From: Acidimicrobiaceae bacterium
Lineage (GTDB): Bacteria; Actinomycetota; Acidimicrobiia; Acidimicrobiales; Aldehydirespiratoraceae
Direction of reading: 5' to 3'
Length of the DNA stretch: 64,000 bases
NCBI GenBank assembly: GCA_016845585.1
Contig: JAERSO010000129.1
Coordinates: 124,001-188,000, forward strand
A program made the translations under genes and the position numbers. Below, piece by piece: positions 8,961 through 19,121 of the stretch; the first letter of the stretch is position 1; each line of letters begins with the position of its first letter. The notes below the pieces were generated by a model. That model saw only the letters and a list, made by a program, of their open reading frames with translations, searched no databases and was not told the origin of the DNA.

Positions 8961-9878
8961 TCAGTCGGTGACGTCCCAGGGCGCGGTCCAGTCGCCGTCC
9001 ATGCGAAATGACAGCTGGTTGTCGTCCTCCAGACGCTTGGCGACGTGGAGCTCACCGACATCCTTGCCGTAGCGCTCGGCGGCCTCTTCGAACACGGCGT
9101 GGGCCGCGGCCGTCATCGCCAGGGGCGCCTCGAGGCTGGTCTCGAGCTCGCGGACGAGACCGAGGTCCTTGAGGCAGAGGTCGAGGGTGAACGACGGGTC
9201 GTAGTGGCCGGCGAAGATCGAGGGACCGTCGTGGCGCGCCACGAAGGAGTCACCAACGGAGTCGCAGATGGCGTCGTAGAGCACCGGTAGCTCGACGCCG
9301 TTGGCCATGCCGAGGGCGAAGCCCTCGCCGATCGAGGCGGCGTGGATGAACCACAGCTGGTTCGTCACGAGCTTGACCACGTTGCCCGTGCCGAGTCCGC
9401 CGCAGCGGATGACGCGGCCCATGTTCTCGAGTACCGGCACCACACGGTCGAGGTCTTCGTCGCGGCCGCCGGCGAAGAGGGTCAGACGGCGATTGCGGGC
9501 GCCGTCGACTGCCCCTGTGACGGGAGAGTCGACCACGGTGACGCCCGCCGGCGCCTCGGCCGCGAGTTCGGCCACGAACTCGCGACGGTTGGTGGTGAGG
9601 TCGGTCCACAGCGAGCCCGGCCGAAGGGCTGCGAGCGCGCCCCCGGCTCGCATCACGGCCGCGACATGGTCGGGGCGGGGAAGCGATGTCAGGAGGATGT
9701 CGGCCTCGGCAGCCACCGCGGCGACCGAGTCTGCCGTGCGGCCACCGGCCGCGACGGCCTCGGCGACGGGCTCGGTACGCAGGTCGAACGCGACCACGTC
9801 CAACCCCGACTCGATGAGGTTGAGGCACATGGGGAGACCCATATTGCCCAGACCGATGAATCCGATTGTTTCCGTCAT
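8961..9878 (-). CDS. NAD(P)-dependent dehydrogenase, 3-hydroxyisobutyrate dehydrogenase family
   Basis: Beta-hydroxyacid dehydrogenase of 305 residues. It has a Rossmann motif GFIGLGNMG near the N-terminus, the substrate signature region around VDSPVTGAVDGA, and the catalytic lysine motif GNVVKLVTNQL. ATG 9878 has GGAGG six bases upstream. It is the last gene of the corrinoid-methyltransferase operon, 72 bp behind the MttB gene, with a strong hairpin in that gap. Its role may be oxidation or reduction of a small hydroxy acid or aldehyde made from the demethylated product, but this is context only; the family has many substrates. Confidence 0.85.
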   Translation of the reverse strand: MTETIGFIGLGNMGLPMCLNLIESGLDVVAFDLRTEPVAEAVAAGGRTADSVAAVAAEADILLTSLPRPDHVAAVMRAGGALAALRPGSLWTDLTTNRREFVAELAAEAPAGVTVVDSPVTGAVDGARNRRLTLFAGGRDEDLDRVVPVLENMGRVIRCGGLGTGNVVKLVTNQLWFIHAASIGEGFALGMANGVELPVLYDAICDSVGDSFVARHDGPSIFAGHYDPSFTLDLCLKDLGLVRELETSLEAPLAMTAAAHAVFEEAAERYGKDVGELHVAKRLEDDNQLSFRMDGDWTAPWDVTD

Positions 9879-9897
9879 GAGTCCTCCAACCGAAACG

Positions 9898-9936
9898 GCT
9901 GCCGCCGGCCCACCTCAGGAGTGGGTAGGCGGCAGC
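9898..9936 (-). terminator. intercistronic hairpin between the MttB gene and the dehydrogenase gene
   Basis: GCTGCCGCC and GGCGGCAGC form a perfect 9-bp stem; inside it CCCAC and GTGGG can form a second helix. No T-run follows, and a ribosome site for the next gene begins about ten bases later. It is therefore more likely an attenuator or mRNA-processing and stability element that lowers expression of the last gene than a full terminator. Confidence 0.5.
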
Positions 9937-9950
9937 AATTTCGGGGTTTG

Positions 9951-11504
9951 CTAGTAGCTGGCGTCGGGCATCTCGGACTTGCGGCGGTTGACGAAGTCCT
10001 GGAGTTGGGCGTCGATGGCATCGTCGAGGGGTGGGGCTTCGTAGTCGCGCAGCATCTGCTTCCACTGGGTGTTGGCCCGCTGGGCTGCGGTCAACGATCC
10101 CTCGTCGGTCCACTGCTCGAAGCTGTTGTTGTCGGCGACGGTCGAGCGGTAGAAGGCCGTCTCGAAGTTGGCGAGGGTGTGGGCGTTGCCGAGGAAATGG
10201 TCGCCGTGGGTGTTGGTGCGGAAGGCGTCCATGGCCTGACCGTTCTCGCTCATGTCGATCCCGCGGGCGTACACCTCCATCATGCCGAGCTGGTCGGCGT
10301 CCATGATCAGCTTCTCGAAGCCGAGGGCCAGACCGCCTTCCTGCCAGCCCGCAGAGTGCAGCACGAAGTTCACGCCGGCATTGATCGTGGGGAGGATCGT
10401 CGAGGCCGATTCGTACGCGGCCTGGGCGTCGGGGTACTTCGACGCCGTGAACTGGCCGCCGGAACGGAACGGCACACCGACCCGCCGAGCCAGCGACGCC
10501 ATCACGTTGATGGCCTGGCCGGCTTCAGGGGTGCCGAACGTGGGAGCACCCGTGGCCATCGACATCGACGAGGCGAACGTGCCGAAGATCATCGGGGCAC
10601 CCGGACGCACGAGCTGGTAGTACGCCATGCCGGACAGTGCCTCGGCGAGGGCTTGGGCACAGAGCCCGGCGACCGTGACCGGCGACATGGCGCCGGCAAG
10701 GATGAACGGCGACAGGATCGCCGCCTGGTTGGCACGGGCGTACTCGGTGGCGGCGCCGAGCATGGTGGCGTCCCATCGCAGCGGCGACGACGCGTTGATG
10801 AGCGACGTCATCACGGTGCGGTCCTGGAGGTCGCCGCCGAACGCGATCCGGCTCAGCTCGATCGAGTCGGTGGCGTTCTGGGTTGCCGTGACCGACCCCA
10901 TGTACGGCTTGTCGCTGTACTTGATGTGGGAATAAACCATGTCGAGGTGACGCTTGTTCACCGGCGAATCGACGGGCTCGCACACCGTGCCGCCGCTGTG
11001 ATGCAGGTGGGGCAGTTGGTACACGAGCTTGACGATGTTCTGGAAGTCCTCCACGGTGCCGTAGCGACGGCCGCTGTCGAGGTCCATCACGAACGGTGAG
11101 CCGTAGTTCGGTGCGAAAACGGTGGTGTTCTCGCCGATCTTGACGCTCCGTTCGGGGTTGCGAGCGTGCTGGATGAACGACGTGGGTGCTGTGGCCTGCA
11201 CGATCTCGCGACACATGCCCTTGGGGAACTTCACGAGCTCGCCCTTGACGTCGGCGCCCGCCTGGCGCCAGAGGTCGAGCGCCTCCGGAGTCTCCTGGAA
11301 GGCGATGCCGACCTCGGCGAGGATCGTCTCGGCGTTCTCCTCGATCTGGCTCAGTGCAGCGTCGTCGAGCATCTCGACCGGCGGCAGGTTGCGCACGAGG
11401 TACGGGCTGGTCGCGGCGGTACTGGCCGACCGCGCGGCCTGGCGGCCGCCGCGGCCACCACCGCGGCGGCCGCGGCGTCCCTCGGAAGCTTCTTCTTCGC
11501 TCAT
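9951..11504 (-). CDS. mttB: MttB-family methyltransferase without pyrrolysine (quaternary amine:corrinoid)
   Basis: Member of the trimethylamine methyltransferase superfamily, 517 residues. The frame is uninterrupted, so unlike archaeal MttB it has no in-frame TAG for pyrrolysine. Non-pyrrolysine members with known function (MtgB, MtcB, MtpB) move a methyl group from glycine betaine, carnitine or proline betaine to a corrinoid protein. Residues 9-21 form an Arg/Gly-rich tail (GRRGRRGGGRGGR) before the barrel. AGGAG lies six bases before ATG 11504. It sits in one operon with a corrinoid protein, a pterin-binding methyltransferase and an activator. The substrate is inferred: glycine betaine is likely given the transporter in the window, but it is not proven. 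The gene symbol denotes the family, not trimethylamine specificity. Confidence 0.88.
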   Translation of the reverse strand: MSEEEASEGRRGRRGGGRGGRQAARSASTAATSPYLVRNLPPVEMLDDAALSQIEENAETILAEVGIAFQETPEALDLWRQAGADVKGELVKFPKGMCREIVQATAPTSFIQHARNPERSVKIGENTTVFAPNYGSPFVMDLDSGRRYGTVEDFQNIVKLVYQLPHLHHSGGTVCEPVDSPVNKRHLDMVYSHIKYSDKPYMGSVTATQNATDSIELSRIAFGGDLQDRTVMTSLINASSPLRWDATMLGAATEYARANQAAILSPFILAGAMSPVTVAGLCAQALAEALSGMAYYQLVRPGAPMIFGTFASSMSMATGAPTFGTPEAGQAINVMASLARRVGVPFRSGGQFTASKYPDAQAAYESASTILPTINAGVNFVLHSAGWQEGGLALGFEKLIMDADQLGMMEVYARGIDMSENGQAMDAFRTNTHGDHFLGNAHTLANFETAFYRSTVADNNSFEQWTDEGSLTAAQRANTQWKQMLRDYEAPPLDDAIDAQLQDFVNRRKSEMPDASY

Positions 11505-11512
11505 GTGAACTC

Positions 11513-13516
11513 CTATTGCCCGGTGGTGCGGCGGCGACGTCGACCACGGCTTCCGGTTGACTCAGACTCGATTCGCGCCGGCAGGGTGACGACCTGGGCG
11601 AGATGGGGGCTCGGTGCGGTGGCGTGCGGGAACGCCATCGCGTCGACGAAGAGCTCCTGGAAACGGGGCTCTGTGGCGGTTTCGATCTTCTCGATGTCGA
11701 CGACCGCCTGGGCGATCTCGGCTCGCTGCTGCGCACTCAACAGGATGCGGGCGGCACCCGCACCCGACGAGTTGCCGACAGCTCGAACCGACTCGACTGG
11801 GCAGTCGGGCACGAGTCCGAGAACGAGCGCATAGACCGGGTCGATGTGCGCGCCGAACGCACCGGCGAGGCGCACGTCGTGGACCTCGGTGATGCCGGCG
11901 TGTTCCATCAGCAGGTCGATGCCGGCTCGGAGCGCGGAGCCGGCGAGCTGGATCTGGCGTACGTCGTTCTGGGTGATGGCGAGCTCAGGATCGTCGCCGC
12001 GGGCGGCACGGATCACATAGGTGAAGGTGCGTTCGTTGGCCACCACACGATCGGTGCGCTCGGCCAATGAACCCTGCACGACACCGTTGTGGTCGATGAC
12101 ACCGGCCAGGTACATCTCGCCGATGATCTCGATGATGGCCGAACCACAGAGCCCCGCGATGTCGAGCTTCTCGGTGGCCTCGGCGAACGCTGGATCGTCG
12201 CTCCATTCGTCGGCCCCGATGACCTTGAACCGGGGTTCGAACGTCTCCCGATCGATTCGGATGCGCTCGATGGCTCCGGCAGTGGCGCGCATGCCACAGG
12301 AGATCTGAGCGCCCTCGAACGCCGGACCGGTCGGCGAGGATGCCGCGTAGGTGCGATCAGCGGTGCCGAGCACGATCTCGGCGTTGGTGCCGACGTCGAC
12401 CATCAGTTGCGGCTCGCGCGTACGGTGTGTGCCTTCGTTGAGCGTGGCGGCCGCAGCATCGGCACCGACGTGACCGGCGATGCAGGGGCCGATGTGGGCT
12501 CGCGCATAGGGCAGATCGATGTCGAGTTCGTCGGCGCGCATGTCGACCGCCTCGCCGACCGTCAGTGTGAACGGCGCCGCGCCGAGAGGAGTGGGGTCGA
12601 TGCCGAGGAAGAGGTGATGCATGACCGGGTTGCCGACGAGCACCAGATCATGGATGTGATCTCGCTCCTCGGTCAGTTCACCGATGAGATCGTCGAACGC
12701 CGCTCGCACGGCACTGGTCAACTCGTCCTCGCCGCCCGGATTCATCATCACGTAGCTCACGCGACTCATGAGATCCTCACCGAAACGGATCTGTGGATTC
12801 ATGGCCCCAGCGGTGGCGACGACGTCGCCGCTCGCCAGGTCGACGAGATAACCGGCGATCGTGGTCGAGCCGACATCGATGGCGACGCCGAGGATCGTTT
12901 CGTCGAAGCCGGGCCGGACCGCCATGACCGTGCCGTCGGTGTGCACCACTGCGGTGACCGCTCGCTGCCCGGCGACGATGGCGGGATGAAGATCGGGCAG
13001 GACCCGAGCGTCGACGGTGGCGCCCTCGATGTCCCAATCTGCGGCGAGTGCCTCGCGCAGGATCTCGGCATCGGCGCGCTCATCGCCGAGTTCCAACTCC
13101 GGAAGTTCGACGTAGCGGGCAACGATCAGTGGATCGAGGGTGAGCCCATCGAGATCGATCTTCTTGCGTACGACCGGCCGATGAACCTGGCTGGCCGCGG
13201 GCACGTCGACCACGACATCGGACACGACTGTGGCCTGGCAGCCGAGACGGCTGCCGGGTTCGATCGGGCGGCGGCCCTTGTAGTCCGATTCCGCCGACGT
13301 CCACGGCGAGACCGCGTCCGCGGTCGAGGTGATGCTCCATTTGGCGAAGTCACCCAGCGATGGGGAGACCTGGCAGCGACCGCACAAACCGCGGCCGCCG
13401 CAGGTCGAGTCGATGTCGACGCCGACCCTGCGGGCCGCGTCGAGAACGGTGGTGCCGGGCGCGACCTCGGCCTGCACCCCGGACGGAGTGAAGACAACGG
13501 TGACGGCGTCCGGCAT
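11513..13516 (-). CDS. ASKHA-domain ferredoxin protein, reductive activator of corrinoid proteins
   Basis: RamA/RamQ-like (DUF4445) protein that restores inactive Co(II) corrinoid proteins to Co(I) using ATP. From ATG 13516 it has 667 residues. The N-terminal 2Fe-2S ferredoxin domain has ligands C39, C45, C48 (CGGRGLCGRC) and probably C93. A linker domain and a C-terminal ASKHA ATPase with DVGSTTIAGYLVD follow. It ends in a basic tail (GSRGRRRRRTTGQ). An ATG at 13573 would overlap the upstream gene by 44 bases; ATG 13516 leaves a 13-bp gap. It lies between the pterin methyltransferase and MttB genes, as expected for a maintenance factor of this system. Confidence 0.88.
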   Translation of the reverse strand: MPDAVTVVFTPSGVQAEVAPGTTVLDAARRVGVDIDSTCGGRGLCGRCQVSPSLGDFAKWSITSTADAVSPWTSAESDYKGRRPIEPGSRLGCQATVVSDVVVDVPAASQVHRPVVRKKIDLDGLTLDPLIVARYVELPELELGDERADAEILREALAADWDIEGATVDARVLPDLHPAIVAGQRAVTAVVHTDGTVMAVRPGFDETILGVAIDVGSTTIAGYLVDLASGDVVATAGAMNPQIRFGEDLMSRVSYVMMNPGGEDELTSAVRAAFDDLIGELTEERDHIHDLVLVGNPVMHHLFLGIDPTPLGAAPFTLTVGEAVDMRADELDIDLPYARAHIGPCIAGHVGADAAAATLNEGTHRTREPQLMVDVGTNAEIVLGTADRTYAASSPTGPAFEGAQISCGMRATAGAIERIRIDRETFEPRFKVIGADEWSDDPAFAEATEKLDIAGLCGSAIIEIIGEMYLAGVIDHNGVVQGSLAERTDRVVANERTFTYVIRAARGDDPELAITQNDVRQIQLAGSALRAGIDLLMEHAGITEVHDVRLAGAFGAHIDPVYALVLGLVPDCPVESVRAVGNSSGAGAARILLSAQQRAEIAQAVVDIEKIETATEPRFQELFVDAMAFPHATAPSPHLAQVVTLPARIESESTGSRGRRRRRTTGQ

Positions 13517-13529
13517 TGTCTGGCGTCGC

Positions 13530-14435
13530 TCAGGCCGAGGCGCGACGGCGACCGCCGCGACGGCGAGCCGCACCTTCGCCGCCTCCGGCGTTGGGGTCGC
13601 GGTTCTCTCGGATCCAGGCCGCGCAGTTCTCGTCGTTGCCGGCCAGCACGTCGGCGGCCATGATCGCCGTCTTCACCTCGGCGTGCATCGGGTTCATGAT
13701 CGCCGAGGTCATGCCGGCGCCCATCGCCATTGCGAGGAACGTACCCGTGATGGCGTGACGGTTGGGGAGACCGAAGCTGACGTTCGACGCGCCGCACGTC
13801 GTGTTCACACCGAGTTCGTCTCGGAGGCGACGCACGAGGGCGAACACCTGCTGGCCCGCGGTGCCCATGGCGCCGATCGGCATCACGAGCGGGTCGACGA
13901 TCACGTCGTGGGCCGGAATGCCGTAGTCGGCGGCGGCCAGAACGATCTTCTTGGCGACCTCGAAGCGAACGTCGGGATCCTCGGAGATGCCGGTCTCGTC
14001 GTTCGAGATGGCGACGACAGCAGCGCCGGCCTTCGCCACGAGCGGGAGGACACGCTCCATGTTCTCGAGTTCGCCGGTGACCGAGTTGATCAGCGGCTTG
14101 CCCTCATAGGCGTCGATGCCGGCCTCGAGCGCCTCGATGATCGACGAGTCGATGGCGAGCGGGACGTCGGTGACCGACTGCACGAGCTTGATCGCCTGGG
14201 CGAGCAGGGCCGGCTCGTCCGCCAGCGGGATGCCGGCGTTGACGTCGAGCATCTGGGCACCGGCCGCGACCTGGGCGATGGCGTCGGCCTCGACCCGGCT
14301 GAAGTCGCCGTTCTTCATCTCCTCGGCCAGCAGCTTGCGGCCCGTGGGGTTGATGCGCTCGCCGATCATCACGAACGGTCGGCCGAAGCCGATCACGACC
14401 TCTTTGGTCGCACTGCTGATCACGGTTTCGGTCAT
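13530..14435 (-). CDS. mtgA: methyltetrahydrofolate:corrinoid methyltransferase (pterin-binding, MtgA/MeTr type)
   Basis: TIM-barrel pterin-binding enzyme of 301 residues. It would take the methyl group from methyl-corrinoid protein to tetrahydrofolate. Visible are the N-terminal GERINPTGRK, DVNAGIP, the strand PLAIDSS, NSVTGE, the Asp-rich VIVDPLVMPIGAMG and the SNVSFGLPNR loop, all typical of the AcsE/MtgA/MetH pterin domain. The last 20 residues are an Arg/Gly-rich tail (GGGEGAARRRGGRRRASA). Its ATG overlaps the preceding stop (ATGA), so it is translationally coupled to the PF13769 gene. It supplies one-carbon units to folate if the operon works in the demethylating direction. Confidence 0.87.
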   Translation of the reverse strand: MTETVISSATKEVVIGFGRPFVMIGERINPTGRKLLAEEMKNGDFSRVEADAIAQVAAGAQMLDVNAGIPLADEPALLAQAIKLVQSVTDVPLAIDSSIIEALEAGIDAYEGKPLINSVTGELENMERVLPLVAKAGAAVVAISNDETGISEDPDVRFEVAKKIVLAAADYGIPAHDVIVDPLVMPIGAMGTAGQQVFALVRRLRDELGVNTTCGASNVSFGLPNRHAITGTFLAMAMGAGMTSAIMNPMHAEVKTAIMAADVLAGNDENCAAWIRENRDPNAGGGEGAARRRGGRRRASA

Positions 14436-14773
14436 TGGGAATCTCCAGTGGAGTCAGGGTCGAGTCCGCCGTTGGCCACCAGGGCCTCGAGACGGTCACG
14501 GGGGATGTCGTTGTCGAATGCGTCGGCGATCGACCGGGCCGCAGCCACGGGGTCGCCATCGGGTGTGCTGGCTTCGCGGCGCCACTCGTTCACGTAGTCG
14601 TCGGTCTCGGTCAGACCGGCAACCGCAGCGGCGCGGTCGATCGCGTGCTGGAAACGATCGTGGAGCACGACCTGTTCCTTCTGCCCCTGAGCCGTGGTCG
14701 CCGTCACCTGCGCGGGGATGTCGCGCCAATAGATCGTGACGACGCCTGGGCCGCCTCTTCCTCGTCTAGGCAT
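14432..14773 (-). CDS. PF13769 small protein (annotated elsewhere as virulence factor)
   Basis: 113-residue protein with the hallmark start TIYWRDIPAQV (about 13-23), followed by FQHAIDRAAAVAG and a Tyr-rich NEWRRE segment. This matches my memory of the PF13769 family, whose database name is misleading: the family accompanies MttB-type operons in other bacteria. Function unknown. The N-terminus is MPRRGRGGPG, another Arg/Gly-rich tail in this operon. Its ATG overlaps the end of the DUF1638 gene by eight bases and its stop overlaps the next ATG, so it is tightly coupled on both sides. Confidence 0.75.
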   Translation of the reverse strand: MPRRGRGGPGVVTIYWRDIPAQVTATTAQGQKEQVVLHDRFQHAIDRAAAVAGLTETDDYVNEWRREASTPDGDPVAAARSIADAFDNDIPRDRLEALVANGGLDPDSTGDSQ

Positions 14774-15374
14774 GCCGAGAACCCCGCGAGATCTCGACCA
14801 CGGCCGGTGCGAGATCTCCGTACGTCGTGGCGATGCGCTCGTAGGCAAGGCCGAGACGGTCAGCGGCGGCCTCGGCGGCGGCCCCGATGTCGGGATCGTC
14901 GGTCTGGGCGAGGTAGATGACCTTCGTGTAGTTGCCGAAGTACATCGCCTGTAGCTCGGGGTGAGCCTCGATCCCGAGCCCGTCCATGATGATCCGGTCG
15001 AAGTGCTTCGCCAGATAGTCGGTGAGGTAGAAGGCCGTCGGGTCGCTGTGATGCATGCCCTGCCAGGTGTCGCCCCCGGCGAAGAATTCGTAGCAGTGGT
15101 CGCCCGGCAGCATCTCGATGCCCCGCTGCTCGCAGATGTCGGCCAACTCGCCGGCGGTTCCGCAGTCGGCATAGCCGAGCAGGACGCGGTCGTACTGGTC
15201 GGCGTCGCGGTCGAGGCGATCGCGAACCGCGTCGGGGATTTCGGTGGGACGGTTGTGCAGCACGGCAGGTAGGCAGTCGAGGGTCACGTTGTCGAGCTCG
15301 TTGAGACGGGCGATGTCTCGAACCTCCCGAGCCAGGGCGCCACAGGCCAGGATCAGCACCTGAGGCATGGTCAC
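14766..15374 (-). CDS. DUF1638 protein
   Basis: 202-residue cytosolic protein. Conserved-looking parts are LILACGALAREV near the start, LLGYADCGTAGEL (about 65-77), MLPGDHCYEFFAGG (about 88-101) and YFGNYTKVIYLAQ. The paired Cys/His residues could bind metal or cofactor. Methyltransferase-linked DUF1638 genes are common beside MttB-family operons, so a helper or corrinoid-handling role is likely but unproven. ATG 15374 is taken; a second Met two codons on (15368) is possible. It follows the corrinoid protein gene by 12 bp. Confidence 0.8.
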   Translation of the reverse strand: MTMPQVLILACGALAREVRDIARLNELDNVTLDCLPAVLHNRPTEIPDAVRDRLDRDADQYDRVLLGYADCGTAGELADICEQRGIEMLPGDHCYEFFAGGDTWQGMHHSDPTAFYLTDYLAKHFDRIIMDGLGIEAHPELQAMYFGNYTKVIYLAQTDDPDIGAAAEAAADRLGLAYERIATTYGDLAPAVVEISRGSRHA

Positions 15375-15386
15375 GGGAGACTCAGA

Positions 15387-16082
15387 TCACGCGGCGCGCT
15401 TGGCCTGAACCAGCGCCGAAGCGGTCTCGGACGCCACCGCGGCATCGCGGCAGTAGGCATCGGCGCCGATGGCCTCGCCGAACTCCTCGTTGAGCGGTGC
15501 GCCGCCGACGAGGATGATGTAGTCGTCGCGCATGCCCTTTTCCTCGAGCGTGTCGATCACGACCTTCATGTAGGGCATCGTGGTCGTGAGCAGAGCTGAC
15601 ATGCCGAGGATGTCGGGCTTGTGTTCGTCGAGCGCCGCGAGGAACTCGTCGACGTCGGTGTTGATGCCGACATCGTGGACCTCGAAGCCGGCACCCTCGA
15701 GCATCATGCCGACCAGGTTCTTGCCGATGTCGTGGATGTCGCCCTTGACGGTGCCGATCACGACGGTGCCGATCGATTCGGCGCCGGTCTCGGCGAGCAG
15801 GGGTCGGAGGATGGCCATGCCGGCCTTCATCGCGTTGGCGGCCAACAGCACCTCGGGCACGAAGAGAATGCCGTCCCGGAAGTCGATGCCGACGATCCGC
15901 ATGCCCTCGACGAGTGCGTCGTTGAGGACCCTGCCGGCGTCCCAGCCGCGGCTGAGAAGGATGTTGGTGCCTTCATGGATCTCGTCGGCGAGGCCGTCAT
16001 AGAGATCGTCGTGCATCTGGGCGGTGAGGTCCTCGTCGCTCAGCGCGTTGAGGTCGATCTCTTCGTCCATCTCGTCGGACAT
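15387..16082 (-). CDS. mtgC: corrinoid (B12-binding) methyl carrier protein, MtgC/MttC type
   Basis: 231-residue methyl carrier. Residues about 15-100 form the helical cap domain, and about 105-225 the cobalamin-binding Rossmann domain. The axial-ligand motif D-x-H-x-x-G is at D115-H117-G120 (KGDIHDIGKN), with later GMSALLTTTM and VGGAPLN loops. It accepts the methyl group from the MttB-family enzyme and passes it to the pterin methyltransferase. It is the first gene of the operon, with AGGAG seven bases before the ATG, and divergent from leuS across 122 bp holding tandem repeats and a palindrome. Confidence 0.92.
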   Translation of the reverse strand: MSDEMDEEIDLNALSDEDLTAQMHDDLYDGLADEIHEGTNILLSRGWDAGRVLNDALVEGMRIVGIDFRDGILFVPEVLLAANAMKAGMAILRPLLAETGAESIGTVVIGTVKGDIHDIGKNLVGMMLEGAGFEVHDVGINTDVDEFLAALDEHKPDILGMSALLTTTMPYMKVVIDTLEEKGMRDDYIILVGGAPLNEEFGEAIGADAYCRDAAVASETASALVQAKRAA

Positions 16083-16104
16083 GCAGGGACTCCTGGAAAC
16101 TCAA

Positions 16105-16110
16105 ACAGTA
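16105..16110 (-). promoter_or_regulatory. tentative -10 element for the corrinoid operon
   Basis: On the minus strand TACTGT fits a TAnnnT -10 box, about 23 bp before the ATG of the corrinoid protein gene. A 17-bp spacer places a poor -35 (GGAACA) inside the downstream 18-bp repeat. Assigned only by pattern. Confidence 0.3.
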
Positions 16111-16130
16111 AGCAGCGGAGCAGCCCAAGC

Positions 16131-16166
16131 TGTTCCGCATCGTGGAACTGTACCGTATCATGAAAC
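16131..16166. repeat. two tandem 18-bp repeats in the divergent leuS / corrinoid operon promoter
   Basis: TGTTCCGCATCGTGGAAC (16131-16148) is followed without a gap by TGTACCGTATCATGAAAC (16149-16166); 14 of 18 bases agree. The first copy contains the dyad GTTCC-N7-GGAAC and the second a degenerate version. Two adjacent dyads overlapping a promoter are what a dimeric or tetrameric regulator site looks like. It overlaps the tentative -35 of the corrinoid operon. The regulator is not in the window. Confidence 0.6.
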
Positions 16167-16190
16167 TCCCCGGGAACGGAAGCCTGTTCG

Positions 16191-16204
16191 CGTAACCTGT
16201 TACG
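16191..16204. promoter_or_regulatory. 14-bp palindrome abutting the leuS start
   Basis: CGTAACCTGTTACG has perfect 6-base arms around a CT centre and ends at the base before the GTG start of leuS. The leuS start has no Shine-Dalgarno sequence, so the transcript may be leaderless and this dyad would then lie across the promoter. Regulator unknown. Confidence 0.4.
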
Positions 16205-19027
<2,823 letters not shown>

Positions 19028-19030
<3 letters not shown>

Positions 19031-19068
19031 GAAAGCACACTGGGGACAGGCCCCATCGTGCTTTCTCA
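19028..19068. repeat. REP-like palindromic element after leuS
   Basis: TGAGAAAGCAC and GTGCTTTCTCA are perfect 11-base arms; inside, TGGGG and CCCCA pair around ACAGG. The core CACTGGGGACAGGCCCC recurs, inverted and with one change, after the enoyl-CoA hydratase gene near 22.7 kb. The GGGGACAG(A/G)CCCC core resembles repetitive palindromes seen in many genomes near REP-associated tyrosine transposases. The leuS stop is the first three bases of the left arm. Confidence 0.6.
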
Positions 19069-19079
19069 GAAAACGACAA

Positions 19080-19103
19080 GAGCCCGCCCTTGCGGGCGGG
19101 CTC
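19080..19103. terminator. rho-independent terminator between leuS and the cold-shock gene
   Basis: GAGCCCGCCC-TTGC-GGGCGGGCTC is a perfect 10-bp GC stem with a four-base loop. On the minus strand it is followed by TTGTCGTTTTC, a reasonable T-rich tail for ending the cold-shock transcript. On the plus strand only TGTT follows, so it may act weakly for leuS too. Confidence 0.8.
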
Positions 19104-19121
19104 TGTTCAACGCAGTGGTGA

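Noticed and set aside
9951-11504. Pyrrolysine-containing trimethylamine methyltransferase
   Set aside because: The 517-codon frame has no internal TAG and no pyl genes are seen, so trimethylamine specificity by that mechanism is not supported.
14432-14773. Virulence factor role for the PF13769 protein
   Set aside because: The database name does not fit the operon; the context is one-carbon metabolism.
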